DNA of 64,000 nucleotides, taken from contig NZ_JBGVSA010000002.1 of the NCBI RefSeq assembly GCF_041807905.1, forward strand, positions 219,784-283,783, read 5' to 3'. Below, piece after piece: positions 1 through 8,645 of this stretch. Origin of the DNA: JBGVSA01 sp041807905 (lineage in GTDB: Bacteria; Pseudomonadota; Gammaproteobacteria; Burkholderiales; Rhodocyclaceae). Position 1 is the first letter of the stretch; each line of letters opens with the position of its first letter. The translations under genes were made by a program, and so were the position numbers. A model generated the notes under the pieces. That model searched no databases and was not told the DNA's origin. It was given only the letters and a program-made list of their open reading frames with translations.

Positions 1-687
1 GACGTCGTCAAGCGCGCAGGAGGCCTGACGTCGCGTGCCTATCTGTTCGGTTCTGAATTCACGCGCGAGTCAGTGCGCATCGACCAGCAACGCCGTCTGG
101 AAGAGGTGATCGACCGCGCCGAGCGTGACCTGCAGGCCTCCGTCGCCCAGCGTTCCGCGCGCGCCAGTTCCGCTGAAGAACTCGCTTCCGTTCGTGCGCA
201 GGAGGAGAACCAGCGCAACACACTGCAGCGCATGCGCAACCTGCGCTCCAGCGGTCGCATCGTGCTGGAACTCGATCCCGACGCCAATCTGGCGGCCTTG
301 CCTGCACTGCGCCTGGAGGATGGCGATCGCTACTACGTGCCGCCCGCAGGCGCCACCGTAGGCGTCTATGGCGCGACCTACCAGCAGACCGCGCTCATCT
401 ACAAGCCGAACAAGACAGTCAATGACTACCTGGAACAAGCCGGCGGTCCGACCCGCAACGCTGACTCCGGCAGCACGTATGTGCTGCGTGCGGACGGCTC
501 AGTGATCTCCAAGCGCCAGAGCGGCTGGTTCGGCAGCTTCGGCGGTACGCACTTGATGCCTGATGACAGCGTCGTCGTGCCAGAAGACTACAACCCGTTC
601 TCGTGGATCAAGGAGCTGAAGGACTGGTCGCAGATCTTCTATCAGTTCGGTCTGGGTGTTTCGGCGATCAAGGTTCTGCGGGATTGA
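1..687 (+). CDS. SLBB-domain polysaccharide export protein, C-terminal part (5' end outside window)
   Basis: The frame is open from base 1, so the gene begins upstream and only its last 228 residues are seen. The visible part starts inside an SLBB-like segment (KRAGGLTSRAYLFG), followed by a charged helical stretch rich in Glu, Arg and Gln (about residues 28-80 of the visible part). A second SLBB-like segment then carries the typical VGVYGATYQQTALIY and YLEQAGGPTRNADSGSTYVLR patterns in shorter blocks. Proteins of this type (Wza/BexD-like family) form or line the outer-membrane channel for capsule or exopolysaccharide. The next genes, a WbaP-like transferase, Wzz and Wzx, fit that job. The C-terminus ends in a predicted amphipathic or membrane-associated stretch near FYQFGLGVSAIKVL. 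The signal peptide and export motif cannot be checked here. Confidence 0.85.
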   Translation, partial: DVVKRAGGLTSRAYLFGSEFTRESVRIDQQRRLEEVIDRAERDLQASVAQRSARASSAEELASVRAQEENQRNTLQRMRNLRSSGRIVLELDPDANLAALPALRLEDGDRYYVPPAGATVGVYGATYQQTALIYKPNKTVNDYLEQAGGPTRNADSGSTYVLRADGSVISKRQSGWFGSFGGTHLMPDDSVVVPEDYNPFSWIKELKDWSQIFYQFGLGVSAIKVLRD

Positions 688-693
688 GGGTAA

Positions 694-722
694 TTGAGAG
701 TCCCGAAGTGGGAATCTCTCAA
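694..722 (+). other. Stem-loop between export gene and wbaP-like gene
   Basis: TTGAGAG at 694-700 pairs with CTCTCAA at 716-722, and CCC pairs with GGG inside an internal bulge. No T-run follows, so it is not a standard terminator. It may be an mRNA stability or processing element between the export gene and the initiating transferase. Confidence 0.3.
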
Positions 723-744
723 CCATACATAATGGACACTCCAT

Positions 745-2298
745 ATGAATGCGAGCAGCGCTGTTGTACGAGACGGTGACGTCCTAGCTTCCGGTCGTAT
801 CGCTGCAAATAACTCAGTGATGGAAACTGAGGAAACGCTGCGGCAGCGCGACTGGCGTGCCCAGTTCGAGGCATCGATCCGGCACTATCGTCCTATCGTC
901 AATCGCGCCGTCTTGGTCGCTGGCGATGTATTGGCAATCTGGCTGGCATCGGAGATCGGACGCCTCTGGATTGCGTTCATGGCGAGAGGAGTCAAGAACG
1001 CTGCGGTCCCTAGCAACGGCGTTTTCTGGTTGCTTGGATTATCTGCGATCGGCGTTCTTTGGTATCGCGCCCACTACGATCGTCGGATGCCGATGTGGGA
1101 CGAAACGCTTCAGGTTATTAAGGTTGCGCTTTGCGGTGCGATGCTGAATGGCGCTCTGGTCTTTTTCGGATCGGTGTGGACGTCTCGCGGCGCAGTTCTA
1201 TTGGCTTGGGTAAGCCTGATCGTACTGTTTCCGCTGGCTAGATGGTTCGCCCGAAAAACGCTGATCTCCGCCGGATGCTGGACCCGTCCGACGATTATCA
1301 TTGGCGTCGGAAACAACGCTGTCGAGACTGCTAAAGCGGTTGCAACGGAACGGCAGATGGGGCTGCGAATCAGCGCATTTGTCGTTCCTCCGGGAGACGT
1401 GTCGTCCCGTGCATTCATCAAAATTGCCGATCGCCAGGTGCCGGTGTTGCCGTACGAGGCGATCGAGTCGCTGTCCGTCGCCGAAGCGCAAAAAGCCCAA
1501 CTGATTGTCGCCATGAACACTGGGGGCCTTCGCCGTCGCGAGTGGATGGTGGGCATGCTGTCGCGTGAGCGCAGGGAAATCGCAGTGGTACCCGATTTTC
1601 GGGGGCTTCCGCTGCACGGCCTGACGGTCAATCATTTCTTGGCCGAAGAATTTCTCATGTTGCGCGTCAATAACGTCCTGGCGCAGCCGCTGGCGCGGTG
1701 GATGAAGCGTGCGATGGATATTGCTCTATCCATCGCGATCATGCTGCTTCTTGCTCCGTTGTTCTTGTACCTGTTCAGCCGCATCCGCGCCGACGGCGGT
1801 CCCGCCGTATTTGCGCACTTCCGGATAGGCAAGGGAGGGAAAGAGTTCCCTTGCTACAAGTTCCGGACAATGGTTACCAATTCGGCCGAAGTCTTACGCA
1901 ACATTCTCGAAACCGATCCGGAACGCAGGGTCGAATGGGAGCGTGATTTCAAGCTCAAGGACGATCCCCGTGTGACGCGAATCGGAGCGTTCTTGCGTAG
2001 AACCAGTCTGGACGAACTTCCCCAGTTGTGGAACGTATTTCTCGGGCATATGAGCCTCGTTGGTCCTCGCCCCATCGTGCGGGCGGAGCTTGAGCGCTAC
2101 GGTGACCATCAGGGGCTGTACCTGTCTGCTCGGCCCGGGATGACGGGGTTATGGCAGGTCAGTGGCCGAAGCGATACCAGCTATGCCCATCGTGTCGCGC
2201 TAGATGGGCGATACGTCAAAAATTGGTCCGTCTGGAGCGATTTGATCATCCTTGTTCGTACGGCCTGGGTCGTTTTCAAGGGACAAGGGGCGTACTAA
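745..2298 (+). CDS. wbaP: WbaP-type undecaprenyl-phosphate sugar-1-phosphate transferase
   Basis: This 517-aa membrane enzyme would start each polysaccharide repeat unit by moving a sugar-1-phosphate (Gal or Glc) from UDP-sugar to undecaprenyl phosphate on the inner membrane. The N-terminal half has about four hydrophobic segments, then a Rossmann-like cytoplasmic region (IIGVGNNAVETAKAV). From about residue 321 runs the conserved transferase domain: KRAMDIALS, a re-entrant hydrophobic segment, YKFRTM, the catalytic-region LRRTSLDELPQLWNV, SLVGPRP, GMTGLWQVSGR and the terminal VFKGQGAY typical of full-length WbaP proteins. The length suits the WbaP rather than the short PglC class. The sugar specificity is inferred from the family and not proven. 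Confidence 0.9.
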   Translation: MNASSAVVRDGDVLASGRIAANNSVMETEETLRQRDWRAQFEASIRHYRPIVNRAVLVAGDVLAIWLASEIGRLWIAFMARGVKNAAVPSNGVFWLLGLSAIGVLWYRAHYDRRMPMWDETLQVIKVALCGAMLNGALVFFGSVWTSRGAVLLAWVSLIVLFPLARWFARKTLISAGCWTRPTIIIGVGNNAVETAKAVATERQMGLRISAFVVPPGDVSSRAFIKIADRQVPVLPYEAIESLSVAEAQKAQLIVAMNTGGLRRREWMVGMLSRERREIAVVPDFRGLPLHGLTVNHFLAEEFLMLRVNNVLAQPLARWMKRAMDIALSIAIMLLLAPLFLYLFSRIRADGGPAVFAHFRIGKGGKEFPCYKFRTMVTNSAEVLRNILETDPERRVEWERDFKLKDDPRVTRIGAFLRRTSLDELPQLWNVFLGHMSLVGPRPIVRAELERYGDHQGLYLSARPGMTGLWQVSGRSDTSYAHRVALDGRYVKNWSVWSDLIILVRTAWVVFKGQGAY

Positions 2299-2350
2299 CG
2301 CGCCTGGCGGCTTGCCTCTTTTCAGTAGCCTCGTATTTTTGGAAAAACAG

Positions 2351-2710
2351 ATGAAAGCAGTGATTCTGGTCGGGGGCTGGGGAGTCGCATCAGCGAAGAG
2401 ACGACGGTCAGCCCAAGCCTATGGCGGATATCGGCGACAAGCCCATCCTCTGGCACATCATGAAAATCTAGTCATCCTATGGGGTGAATTGTGGATACCG
2501 CCGAGAACTCCATGACCGGATCCCGGTGCGGCGCGTGAAGATCACGTCAAGAATGAAGAACTCTTCTGCTTCACGTACGGCGACGGCGTGGCCGATGTGA
2601 ATATCGGCGTCTTATTGAATTCCAAAAACGCAATGACAGTTGATTTACACCGAAACCTGACCCCGGGGCGGCGGCCATTTGTCTTTGGGGCAGCTGGCTT
2701 TAAATCCTGA
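2351..2710 (+). pseudogene. rfbF: Decayed glucose-1-phosphate cytidylyltransferase (rfbF) remnant
   Basis: Translating by hand and allowing shifts recovers RfbF signatures. The N-terminus is MKAVILVGG, then (after a one-base loss) GSRISEETT, then (after another one-base loss) PKPMADIGDKPILWHIMKI. A TAG stop follows where the family has Tyr, then SSYGVN, CGYR and, after a large internal deletion and a further shift, FCFTYGDGVADVNI. It ends at a TGA after a scrambled stretch. Intact RfbF is about 257 aa and makes CDP-glucose for dideoxysugar synthesis. No rfbG/rfbH-like gene is in the window, so this looks like a relic of an earlier polysaccharide type. The rest of 2299-2788 shows nothing else recognisable. 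Confidence 0.85.
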
Positions 2711-2788
2711 AAGACTAGGAGCGCTTTTGGCAAGACAGCCTTGCTGCACGCTTATCCCTGCTGACGCACTGCGTTATATGGAAATAAA

Positions 2789-4006
2789 ATGCAAACTGTA
2801 ATTTCGTCGGGCGCAGACGCCCAGCTATCGAGCTCCGAGCCGATTTTTTTCCTCGATTATCTGATTATGCTGGCTCGGCACAAGAGTTCCCTCATCGGTC
2901 TACCGCTCGTGGCCGGTTCGCTTGCCGCCGCAATCACGTTCGCAATGCCCAATGTCTATACCGGCAGCGTACGCATCCTGCCGCCGCAAGGACAATCGGG
3001 AGCCGCCTCAGCGCTGCTGGGGCAACTCGGGGCCCTAGGCGGTCTTGGAGGTGGCGCGCTGAGCGGTAAAACGCCTAATGAGACGTATATCGGAATGCTC
3101 AGTAGCAGGACCGTCAGCGATGAACTGATTGCGCGTTTCAAACTCGACAAGGTCTACGAAACAGAATTTCCCAGCGATTCCCGCAGGGCATTGAAAAACG
3201 CCACGACGTTCACGAATGGACGCGACGGCATGATTCTCATCGAAGTGAATGACAAAAACCCGGAGCGCGCAGCTGACATTGCCAATGCCTATGCAGAATC
3301 CTTGCGACGACTCACGCAAACGCTCGCAGTCACGGAAGCCGGTCGCAGGCGTCTGTTCTTTCAGACTCAGCTGAACCAGGCCAAGGAGTCACTGGCAAAC
3401 GCCGAGGTAGCCTTGAAAAATACCCAGGAGCGCACCGGGTTGATCCAGTTAAGTGGGCAGGCACAAGGCATCATCGAAGCAGCTGCTAACCTTAAGGCAA
3501 ACATCGCGGCCAAGGAGGTAGCATTGCGTGCGATGCGTACATTCGCTGCTGCCAGCAACCCGGAGTATTTGCGGGCGCAGGAGGAATTGGCTGGCTTGCG
3601 TGCAGAGCTTGCCAAGGTTGAGCGTTCGCCTAATTCAGGTAATGGCGATATCAGCATTGCGACCGCTAAAGTTCCAGGCGTTGCGCTCGAATATGCACGC
3701 AGACTCCGCGACGTAAAATATTTCGAATCGATGTTCGAACTCTTGGCCAAGCAGGTCGAGCTGGCGAAGATCGACGAAGCCAAAGACAGCGCTGTCGTCC
3801 AGGTGCTGGACCCGGCGGTCATACCCGATAAGAAATCGACTCCCCGGCGTAGTCTGATTGTCCTGATCACCATGTTCGTGACATTTGTGTTCGCAGCAGG
3901 CCGCGCACTGTTCAAGGAACTGGTCCGCGAGGCGGAACAGACGCCAGGTACGGCGCAACGCATTCAGGAATTGCGTGCAGCACTGCGGTTGCGCAGCGTC
4001 AAATAG
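2789..4006 (+). CDS. Wzz/GumC-type polysaccharide chain-length determinant
   Basis: This 405-aa inner-membrane protein is of the polysaccharide co-polymerase family, which sets chain length together with Wzy. It has a first membrane segment at about residues 34-54 (GLPLVAGSLAAAITF) and a Gly/Ala/Leu-rich stretch around residues 70-90. A long helical periplasmic region follows, with many Ala, Glu and Gln residues. The second membrane segment near residues 350-372 (SLIVLITMFVTFVFAAG) is preceded by the usual PAVIPDKKSTPRRS motif. It lacks an attached tyrosine-kinase domain, and none is encoded next to it, so it is of the Wzz rather than the Wzc layout. It follows an rfbF relic and precedes the flippase gene. 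Part of its C-terminal region is echoed by a decayed copy at 12613-12841. Confidence 0.88.
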   Translation: MQTVISSGADAQLSSSEPIFFLDYLIMLARHKSSLIGLPLVAGSLAAAITFAMPNVYTGSVRILPPQGQSGAASALLGQLGALGGLGGGALSGKTPNETYIGMLSSRTVSDELIARFKLDKVYETEFPSDSRRALKNATTFTNGRDGMILIEVNDKNPERAADIANAYAESLRRLTQTLAVTEAGRRRLFFQTQLNQAKESLANAEVALKNTQERTGLIQLSGQAQGIIEAAANLKANIAAKEVALRAMRTFAAASNPEYLRAQEELAGLRAELAKVERSPNSGNGDISIATAKVPGVALEYARRLRDVKYFESMFELLAKQVELAKIDEAKDSAVVQVLDPAVIPDKKSTPRRSLIVLITMFVTFVFAAGRALFKELVREAEQTPGTAQRIQELRAALRLRSVK

Positions 4007-4106
4007 TCGGGCCGACAAATTTCCAGCACACCGGTCATGACGTCGGTGGAGGCCGTTAGCGCTGCGCGTTCAGGCTCGCGATCGCCAGCCTCGCAATTAG
4101 TTTTCC

Positions 4107-5372
4107 ATGTTCAAAACGAAAATTCAATCTCAAACGGTCCGCGATATTGTTAAGGTATTGACGGGCAATATCGTTGCTCAAGGGCTCGCGTTTCTTGCAA
4201 CTGTGCTGGTGTCGCGTGACCTCGGTCCGGCCCGCTATGGCGATTTTGCCCTGATCGTCGCCATCTTTACCTTCTGCACACAGCTATCGGATTTCGGTAC
4301 CTCCACCTCCTATGTCCGTTTCCTGGCGCGTCATCGTGACGCTACCGACCGGGCACTCAATTCGTTGGTGACCTTCAAGCTACTTACCGGCAGCGCGTTA
4401 GGTGTCCTGATTTGGTTTTCGGCGCCGATGGTATCGGAGTACTTTTTCAACACCGGTGTGTATGTCAAGTATTTCCGGTGTACTGCACTTGCGTTGGTGT
4501 TCCATTCCATACTAACCAGTTTCATCGCGCACCTGCAGGGACTGGAGCGCTTCCGCAGTTATTCGCTGCTGAGCATTGCCCATCATGGCATCCGTCTCGT
4601 CAGCATGCTCGCCATTACCTTTGGTCTTCACGCGAGTGCACATTTCCAGTATTTCTTGTATGCCTACTTCTTTGTCGCGGCATTGCTGGTCATCGTTCTG
4701 GTGGTGCGCTGGCGTGTCAGGCCGGTCATGCATTGGGCCTATATTCGCGAGATTTATTCACTCGGCTTCTGGATATTTCTTTCCTCGGTCGCAGTCATCC
4801 TGATGATGCGCATCGACGTCGTTATGCTGCAAAAGCTGGGCGATCCGGTCCAGACGGGGCTGTATTCGGCCGCGTCGAATCTCGCGATGGTGTTCCCCCT
4901 GATCACGATGTCAATCACCGCGACCCTCATGCCGAAGATGGACGGATTCCTCCGCGACCACAGCGTCCGCGATTTCATACGCCGGACCGGCCGCCTGACG
5001 AAGTACGTGCTGGGAGTGTGCTTGGCACTGGAACTGGCTTCGCCGCTAGTCATCAAGCTCATGTTTGGCGAAGCATACCGGGACAGTACCTCGGTATTCG
5101 GCATTCTGCTGGTGTCGTATATGTTTGGGATCGTGATCAACCCGATCTCGCTCATCTATTACCAAGTCAGCCGGGCTTACATCCTTACGCTCGTGAATTG
5201 GGGCCAGTTGCTGATCGGTTACGTATGCAACTTGATCCTGATACCGCGTTTTGGTGCGGACGGCGCTGCTATGTCATCGGTGCTGCTACATGTCTTCAGT
5301 AGCAGCATCATCGTCGGCTATTTGTATGTAGTACAGCCCACACTGCCCGCTACCGCAGCAAAACATGCCTGA
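4107..5372 (+). CDS. wzx: Wzx-like polysaccharide flippase
   Basis: This 421-aa protein is almost wholly hydrophobic, with about 12 predicted membrane segments. It has the N-terminal pattern of the polysaccharide transporter family (VKVLTGNIVAQGLAFLATVL, then SRDLGPARYGDFAL). Such proteins flip undecaprenyl-linked repeat units from the cytoplasmic to the periplasmic face. The gene lies between wzz and the glycosyltransferases, as expected for a Wzx/Wzy pathway. The ATG at 4107 has no clear Shine-Dalgarno sequence. The preceding 100 bases hold nothing recognisable. Confidence 0.88.
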   Translation: MFKTKIQSQTVRDIVKVLTGNIVAQGLAFLATVLVSRDLGPARYGDFALIVAIFTFCTQLSDFGTSTSYVRFLARHRDATDRALNSLVTFKLLTGSALGVLIWFSAPMVSEYFFNTGVYVKYFRCTALALVFHSILTSFIAHLQGLERFRSYSLLSIAHHGIRLVSMLAITFGLHASAHFQYFLYAYFFVAALLVIVLVVRWRVRPVMHWAYIREIYSLGFWIFLSSVAVILMMRIDVVMLQKLGDPVQTGLYSAASNLAMVFPLITMSITATLMPKMDGFLRDHSVRDFIRRTGRLTKYVLGVCLALELASPLVIKLMFGEAYRDSTSVFGILLVSYMFGIVINPISLIYYQVSRAYILTLVNWGQLLIGYVCNLILIPRFGADGAAMSSVLLHVFSSSIIVGYLYVVQPTLPATAAKHA

Positions 5373-5391
5373 AGACAATGTGGAAAGAACG

Positions 5392-6459
5392 ATGAAACTG
5401 GCTTTTATCAGCGAGTACGAGGAAATCGGCGGTGGTGAATCGAACCTGATGAACCTGTGCGAAGAATTGTCGAAAACGCATGAGGTTGTCCTGTTTTGCA
5501 GCGGCAAGCTCTACACGCACGCGACAGCGCGCGGCATATCCTGCCGCCAGTTTTCCCTCGGAGGAAGGCGGTGGCTGCGTTTCCTGCCCTTGCTGAGTTT
5601 TCCAGGAACTCTGCGCCGAGAGCTGGCTGGTTTCGACTTGGTTCATGCCTATTCGGTGAATATCCTTCCGCGCCTGTTCATGCTTGGCAGGCCCGTTGTC
5701 TGGACTACCCATGGGTATTGGGAACGGCCAAGTGGAGGTCGTGCGCGCATGATCGACCTGATTGTCCGGCGCGTCGTCGCGGTATCGACAGGCGTGTATG
5801 ACGCGGCGCAGTTTAGTGCGGACAAAAAGTGCAAGATCTTTCTCGGGACATCCCTGCCACACTGCGAGCTAGCAGGCCAGTCGTCCAACCGCCATGATCT
5901 CCGTCTTGTCTGCGTGGGTCGTTTTCAGGACATCAAGGGCCAGGATGTCTTGCTCGAAGCGCTGGGCGCATGTGCACGCGCCCAGCCTGGCCGGCACTTC
6001 ATCCTGGAGCTGGTCGGCGACGTCAACGGGAACTCACCTGCGGACTTCCAATACAAGGCCAGGCTGGAGGCGCTCGCGGATACGGTACGCGCTCCGAACC
6101 TGAGCATCGATTTCAAGGGCTTCCAGCCAAACCCGACGCAGTTCATGCGAAACGCGGATCTTGTCGTCATTCCGTCGCGCTACGAATCCTTCAGCATGGT
6201 AGCGATCGAGGCACTGGCTTGCGGCAAGCCAGTGATCGCTCCTGACATTGGAGGACCGAAGGACATCATCGACAGTGCCGACGTGGGGCTGCGCTTCGAG
6301 CCAGGCAATGTGAGTTCACTGGCTCAAGCGATTCTCGACATGGCAGCCGGCCTGTCGCGTTATTGTCCGGAAACGTGCGCGCGTCGTGCCCAGGACTTTT
6401 CAGTGGCCCGCCAGGCGCAGGAACACGTCCTGATGTACGAGGAAATTCTCAGTGCTTAA
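5392..6459 (+). CDS. GT4 glycosyltransferase
   Basis: This 355-aa GT-B fold enzyme probably adds one sugar of the repeat unit at the cytoplasmic face. The start MKLAFISEYEEIGGGE is the usual GT4 nucleotide-fold opening with a Gly-rich loop. The C-terminal half has VCVGRFQDIKGQDVLLEAL and the donor-binding E-x7-E type motif (SRYESFSMVAIEALACGKP). An ATG 27 bases earlier (5365) is in frame, but 5392 was chosen because GGAAAG precedes it and because homologues begin there. If 5365 is used, the gene overlaps wzx by eight bases. Donor and acceptor cannot be inferred. Confidence 0.88.
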   Translation: MKLAFISEYEEIGGGESNLMNLCEELSKTHEVVLFCSGKLYTHATARGISCRQFSLGGRRWLRFLPLLSFPGTLRRELAGFDLVHAYSVNILPRLFMLGRPVVWTTHGYWERPSGGRARMIDLIVRRVVAVSTGVYDAAQFSADKKCKIFLGTSLPHCELAGQSSNRHDLRLVCVGRFQDIKGQDVLLEALGACARAQPGRHFILELVGDVNGNSPADFQYKARLEALADTVRAPNLSIDFKGFQPNPTQFMRNADLVVIPSRYESFSMVAIEALACGKPVIAPDIGGPKDIIDSADVGLRFEPGNVSSLAQAILDMAAGLSRYCPETCARRAQDFSVARQAQEHVLMYEEILSA

Positions 6460-7630
6460 GGTTCTCATCGTTGCCGGATCCTATCCGTATCCTGAGCACC
6501 GGGATGGCCTTGCCAAGATCAATGCAAACTTGCTGGTAACAAATTCGTCGTTTCGTGCCGACATGTTGTGCGTGCAAGACGTGGATTATCCCGAGCCGCC
6601 AATGTCGGCATTCTACAAAATGCCGGCGCTTCCCGCGCTGTCGCGCGCCGCGCAGGCAGGCGCCTACCTGTTCTCCTCCATGCCGATCGGCTTGGTCAGG
6701 CTCGCGCCGTATTTCGATTCGTTCAGCCGCTTCATCATCAACAATCATCATCGCTACGACGTGATTCACCTCAGCTCGGCCTACATGGCTGGACTGGTGC
6801 GCCACTTGCCTCCCGAAGTAATCGCCAAAACGATCCTGTTTCCGATCGATTCAGTATCTCTGTTCTGGGCACGACGTCGCGACGCGGAACAGGGCTTTCT
6901 CAAGCGTCAGTTGTACGGCGAGGAACTGCTGCGCAATCGCCGCCTTGAGCGCGAACTGTATCCACTATTTCGCAAGGCCGTCTTCGTTTCCGATGTCGAT
7001 GCTCGCCATGCCCAGAAGCTGGCGCCGCGGGCGCATTGCACGTCGATTCCGAACGGTGTCGATATCGCCTATTTCCATCCCATGAGCGTGCAGCGCACCG
7101 CGTCGATCGTTTTCACAGGAGACATGTCGTACGCACCGAATCGTGACGCGGCATATTTCCTGCTCGACGAAATTTTGCCGCGCATTCCGCCCGAGTTGGC
7201 GCCGCATGTCTATTTGGTCGGTCAGCGCCCGTGCAAGCGGCTGCAAAGTCTGAATATGAAAGGCCTGACTGTGACCGGATTCGTCGACGACCTGCGTCCC
7301 TACCTGGCCGAAGCAGCCGCGTACGTGTCGCCATTGAGGTTCGGGAGCGGCATCAAGAACAAGGTTCTCGAAGCGATGGCAATGGGGCAGGTCGTCGTGG
7401 GCACCCCGGTCAGCTTCGAGGGAATTGCCTGTAAATCGGGCAAACACTGTATCAGTACCACCACTACGCCAGATGACTTTGCCGCGGCACTCACGGAGGT
7501 GTTGCGCGACCGCGCGGCGTTCGAGCCGATGGGGGCGCAAGCCCGTGCTCTGGTCGAACAGGAATACTCCTGGGATTCAATCAGAAAGGCTTACGGAAAA
7601 TTATATGAAAGTTGCGCTGCTCACCGATAA
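6452..7630 (+). CDS. GT4-like glycosyltransferase
   Basis: This 392-aa protein starts at GTG 6452, eight bases inside the previous gene, with GAGGA eight bases upstream. The overlap and ribosome site support translational coupling. It has the GT4 layout: KVLIVAGSYPYPEHRDG at the N-terminus, SIVFTGDMSYAPNRDA at the start of the second domain, and FGSGIKNKVLEAMAMGQ for donor binding. The pattern resembles GT4 enzymes often found in exopolysaccharide loci. Substrate is unknown. Confidence 0.87.
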   Translation: MLKVLIVAGSYPYPEHRDGLAKINANLLVTNSSFRADMLCVQDVDYPEPPMSAFYKMPALPALSRAAQAGAYLFSSMPIGLVRLAPYFDSFSRFIINNHHRYDVIHLSSAYMAGLVRHLPPEVIAKTILFPIDSVSLFWARRRDAEQGFLKRQLYGEELLRNRRLERELYPLFRKAVFVSDVDARHAQKLAPRAHCTSIPNGVDIAYFHPMSVQRTASIVFTGDMSYAPNRDAAYFLLDEILPRIPPELAPHVYLVGQRPCKRLQSLNMKGLTVTGFVDDLRPYLAEAAAYVSPLRFGSGIKNKVLEAMAMGQVVVGTPVSFEGIACKSGKHCISTTTTPDDFAAALTEVLRDRAAFEPMGAQARALVEQEYSWDSIRKAYGKLYESCAAHR

Positions 7631-8645
7631 ATTCGCAACCGGCGGCGGGCTCGAGCATATCTACCAATTATGTAGGGGGATGCCTGATGTCCAGTTCGGC
7701 GTCTTCGGGAAAGATGGTGAGGCGCGCGAGAAGTTCGCGGCCATGCCGAATATCCAGCTGTTCTTCGACACGGAAGTGCGGACCGTGAACGCATTCGGTC
7801 CCGATATCGTGCACTACCATCATTTGCGTCCGCTGCTGAGCACCTCGATGCCGCGCGCGCGATCGTTGTTTACAGTGCATGGTGTACACCTACATAAATT
7901 CGAGTTTCAATCCGGCCTTCGCGCCAAGCTAGGACGCATGGCAAGGCTGGTTCTGGAAAAATTCCTCTATCGTCGCGTCGACAGGTTCATCACGGTGTCG
8001 ACGGAAGACCGCGCCTTCCTGCTCCAGCATTATGGCGTGGACAGTACAACGATCTACAACGGCATCGATTTCGCTCCGATCGAACAGGCGCGGGGGCCCA
8101 AGGAAGCACTGCGCCGCTGCTTAGGCCTGCCGCTCAACAAGCAAATCTACTTGACAGTCGCACGATTCGACTTTCCCAAAGGCTACGACGTCCTTGTTCA
8201 CGCAATTGCGCAATTGCAGCGCGAAAACGCGGCAAACGATCGGGTATTTGTGTTTGCGGGCGACGGCGCCTTGCTGGAGGCGACACAGGCTCTTGCCGCG
8301 TCGCTTGGCGTCAGCGGGCACATCATGTTTCTCGGAAGGCGCACCGATGTGTACAAGCTGATGACGGCGGCGGACGTGTTCGTGTTGCCGAGCCGTTGGG
8401 AAGGCCTGCCCTTGACCCTGATCGAGGCACTGGTGGCGCGCCTGCCCGCTGTGGCAAGCCGTACGTATGGTAACGCGACGGTTCAGCGGGAAACCGGAGA
8501 CAACGTCCGGTTGTTCGAGAACGAAAATCCGTCCGATCTAGCGCATGCCCTGCAGCACCCTCCAAGCTTTACGCCGTGCGACCTAGCACCTTTCCAGCTT
8601 GCCAAAATGGTCGAATCTACCCGGAAAGTCTATCTTGACCAATAA
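7605..8645 (+). CDS. GT4 glycosyltransferase
   Basis: This 346-aa enzyme has the start MKVALLTDKFATGGG at ATG 7605, inside the previous gene's end (26-base overlap) and preceded by GGAAAA. It has an acceptor-domain segment with FTVHGVHLHKF, the linker TVARFDFPKGYDVL and the donor motif SRWEGLPLTLIEALVARLP. The overlap places it in the same transcript as its neighbours. It probably adds another sugar to the lipid-linked repeat unit. An upstream in-frame extension to 7425 exists but is not credible, because it lies wholly within the preceding gene. Confidence 0.87.
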   Translation: MKVALLTDKFATGGGLEHIYQLCRGMPDVQFGVFGKDGEAREKFAAMPNIQLFFDTEVRTVNAFGPDIVHYHHLRPLLSTSMPRARSLFTVHGVHLHKFEFQSGLRAKLGRMARLVLEKFLYRRVDRFITVSTEDRAFLLQHYGVDSTTIYNGIDFAPIEQARGPKEALRRCLGLPLNKQIYLTVARFDFPKGYDVLVHAIAQLQRENAANDRVFVFAGDGALLEATQALAASLGVSGHIMFLGRRTDVYKLMTAADVFVLPSRWEGLPLTLIEALVARLPAVASRTYGNATVQRETGDNVRLFENENPSDLAHALQHPPSFTPCDLAPFQLAKMVESTRKVYLDQ

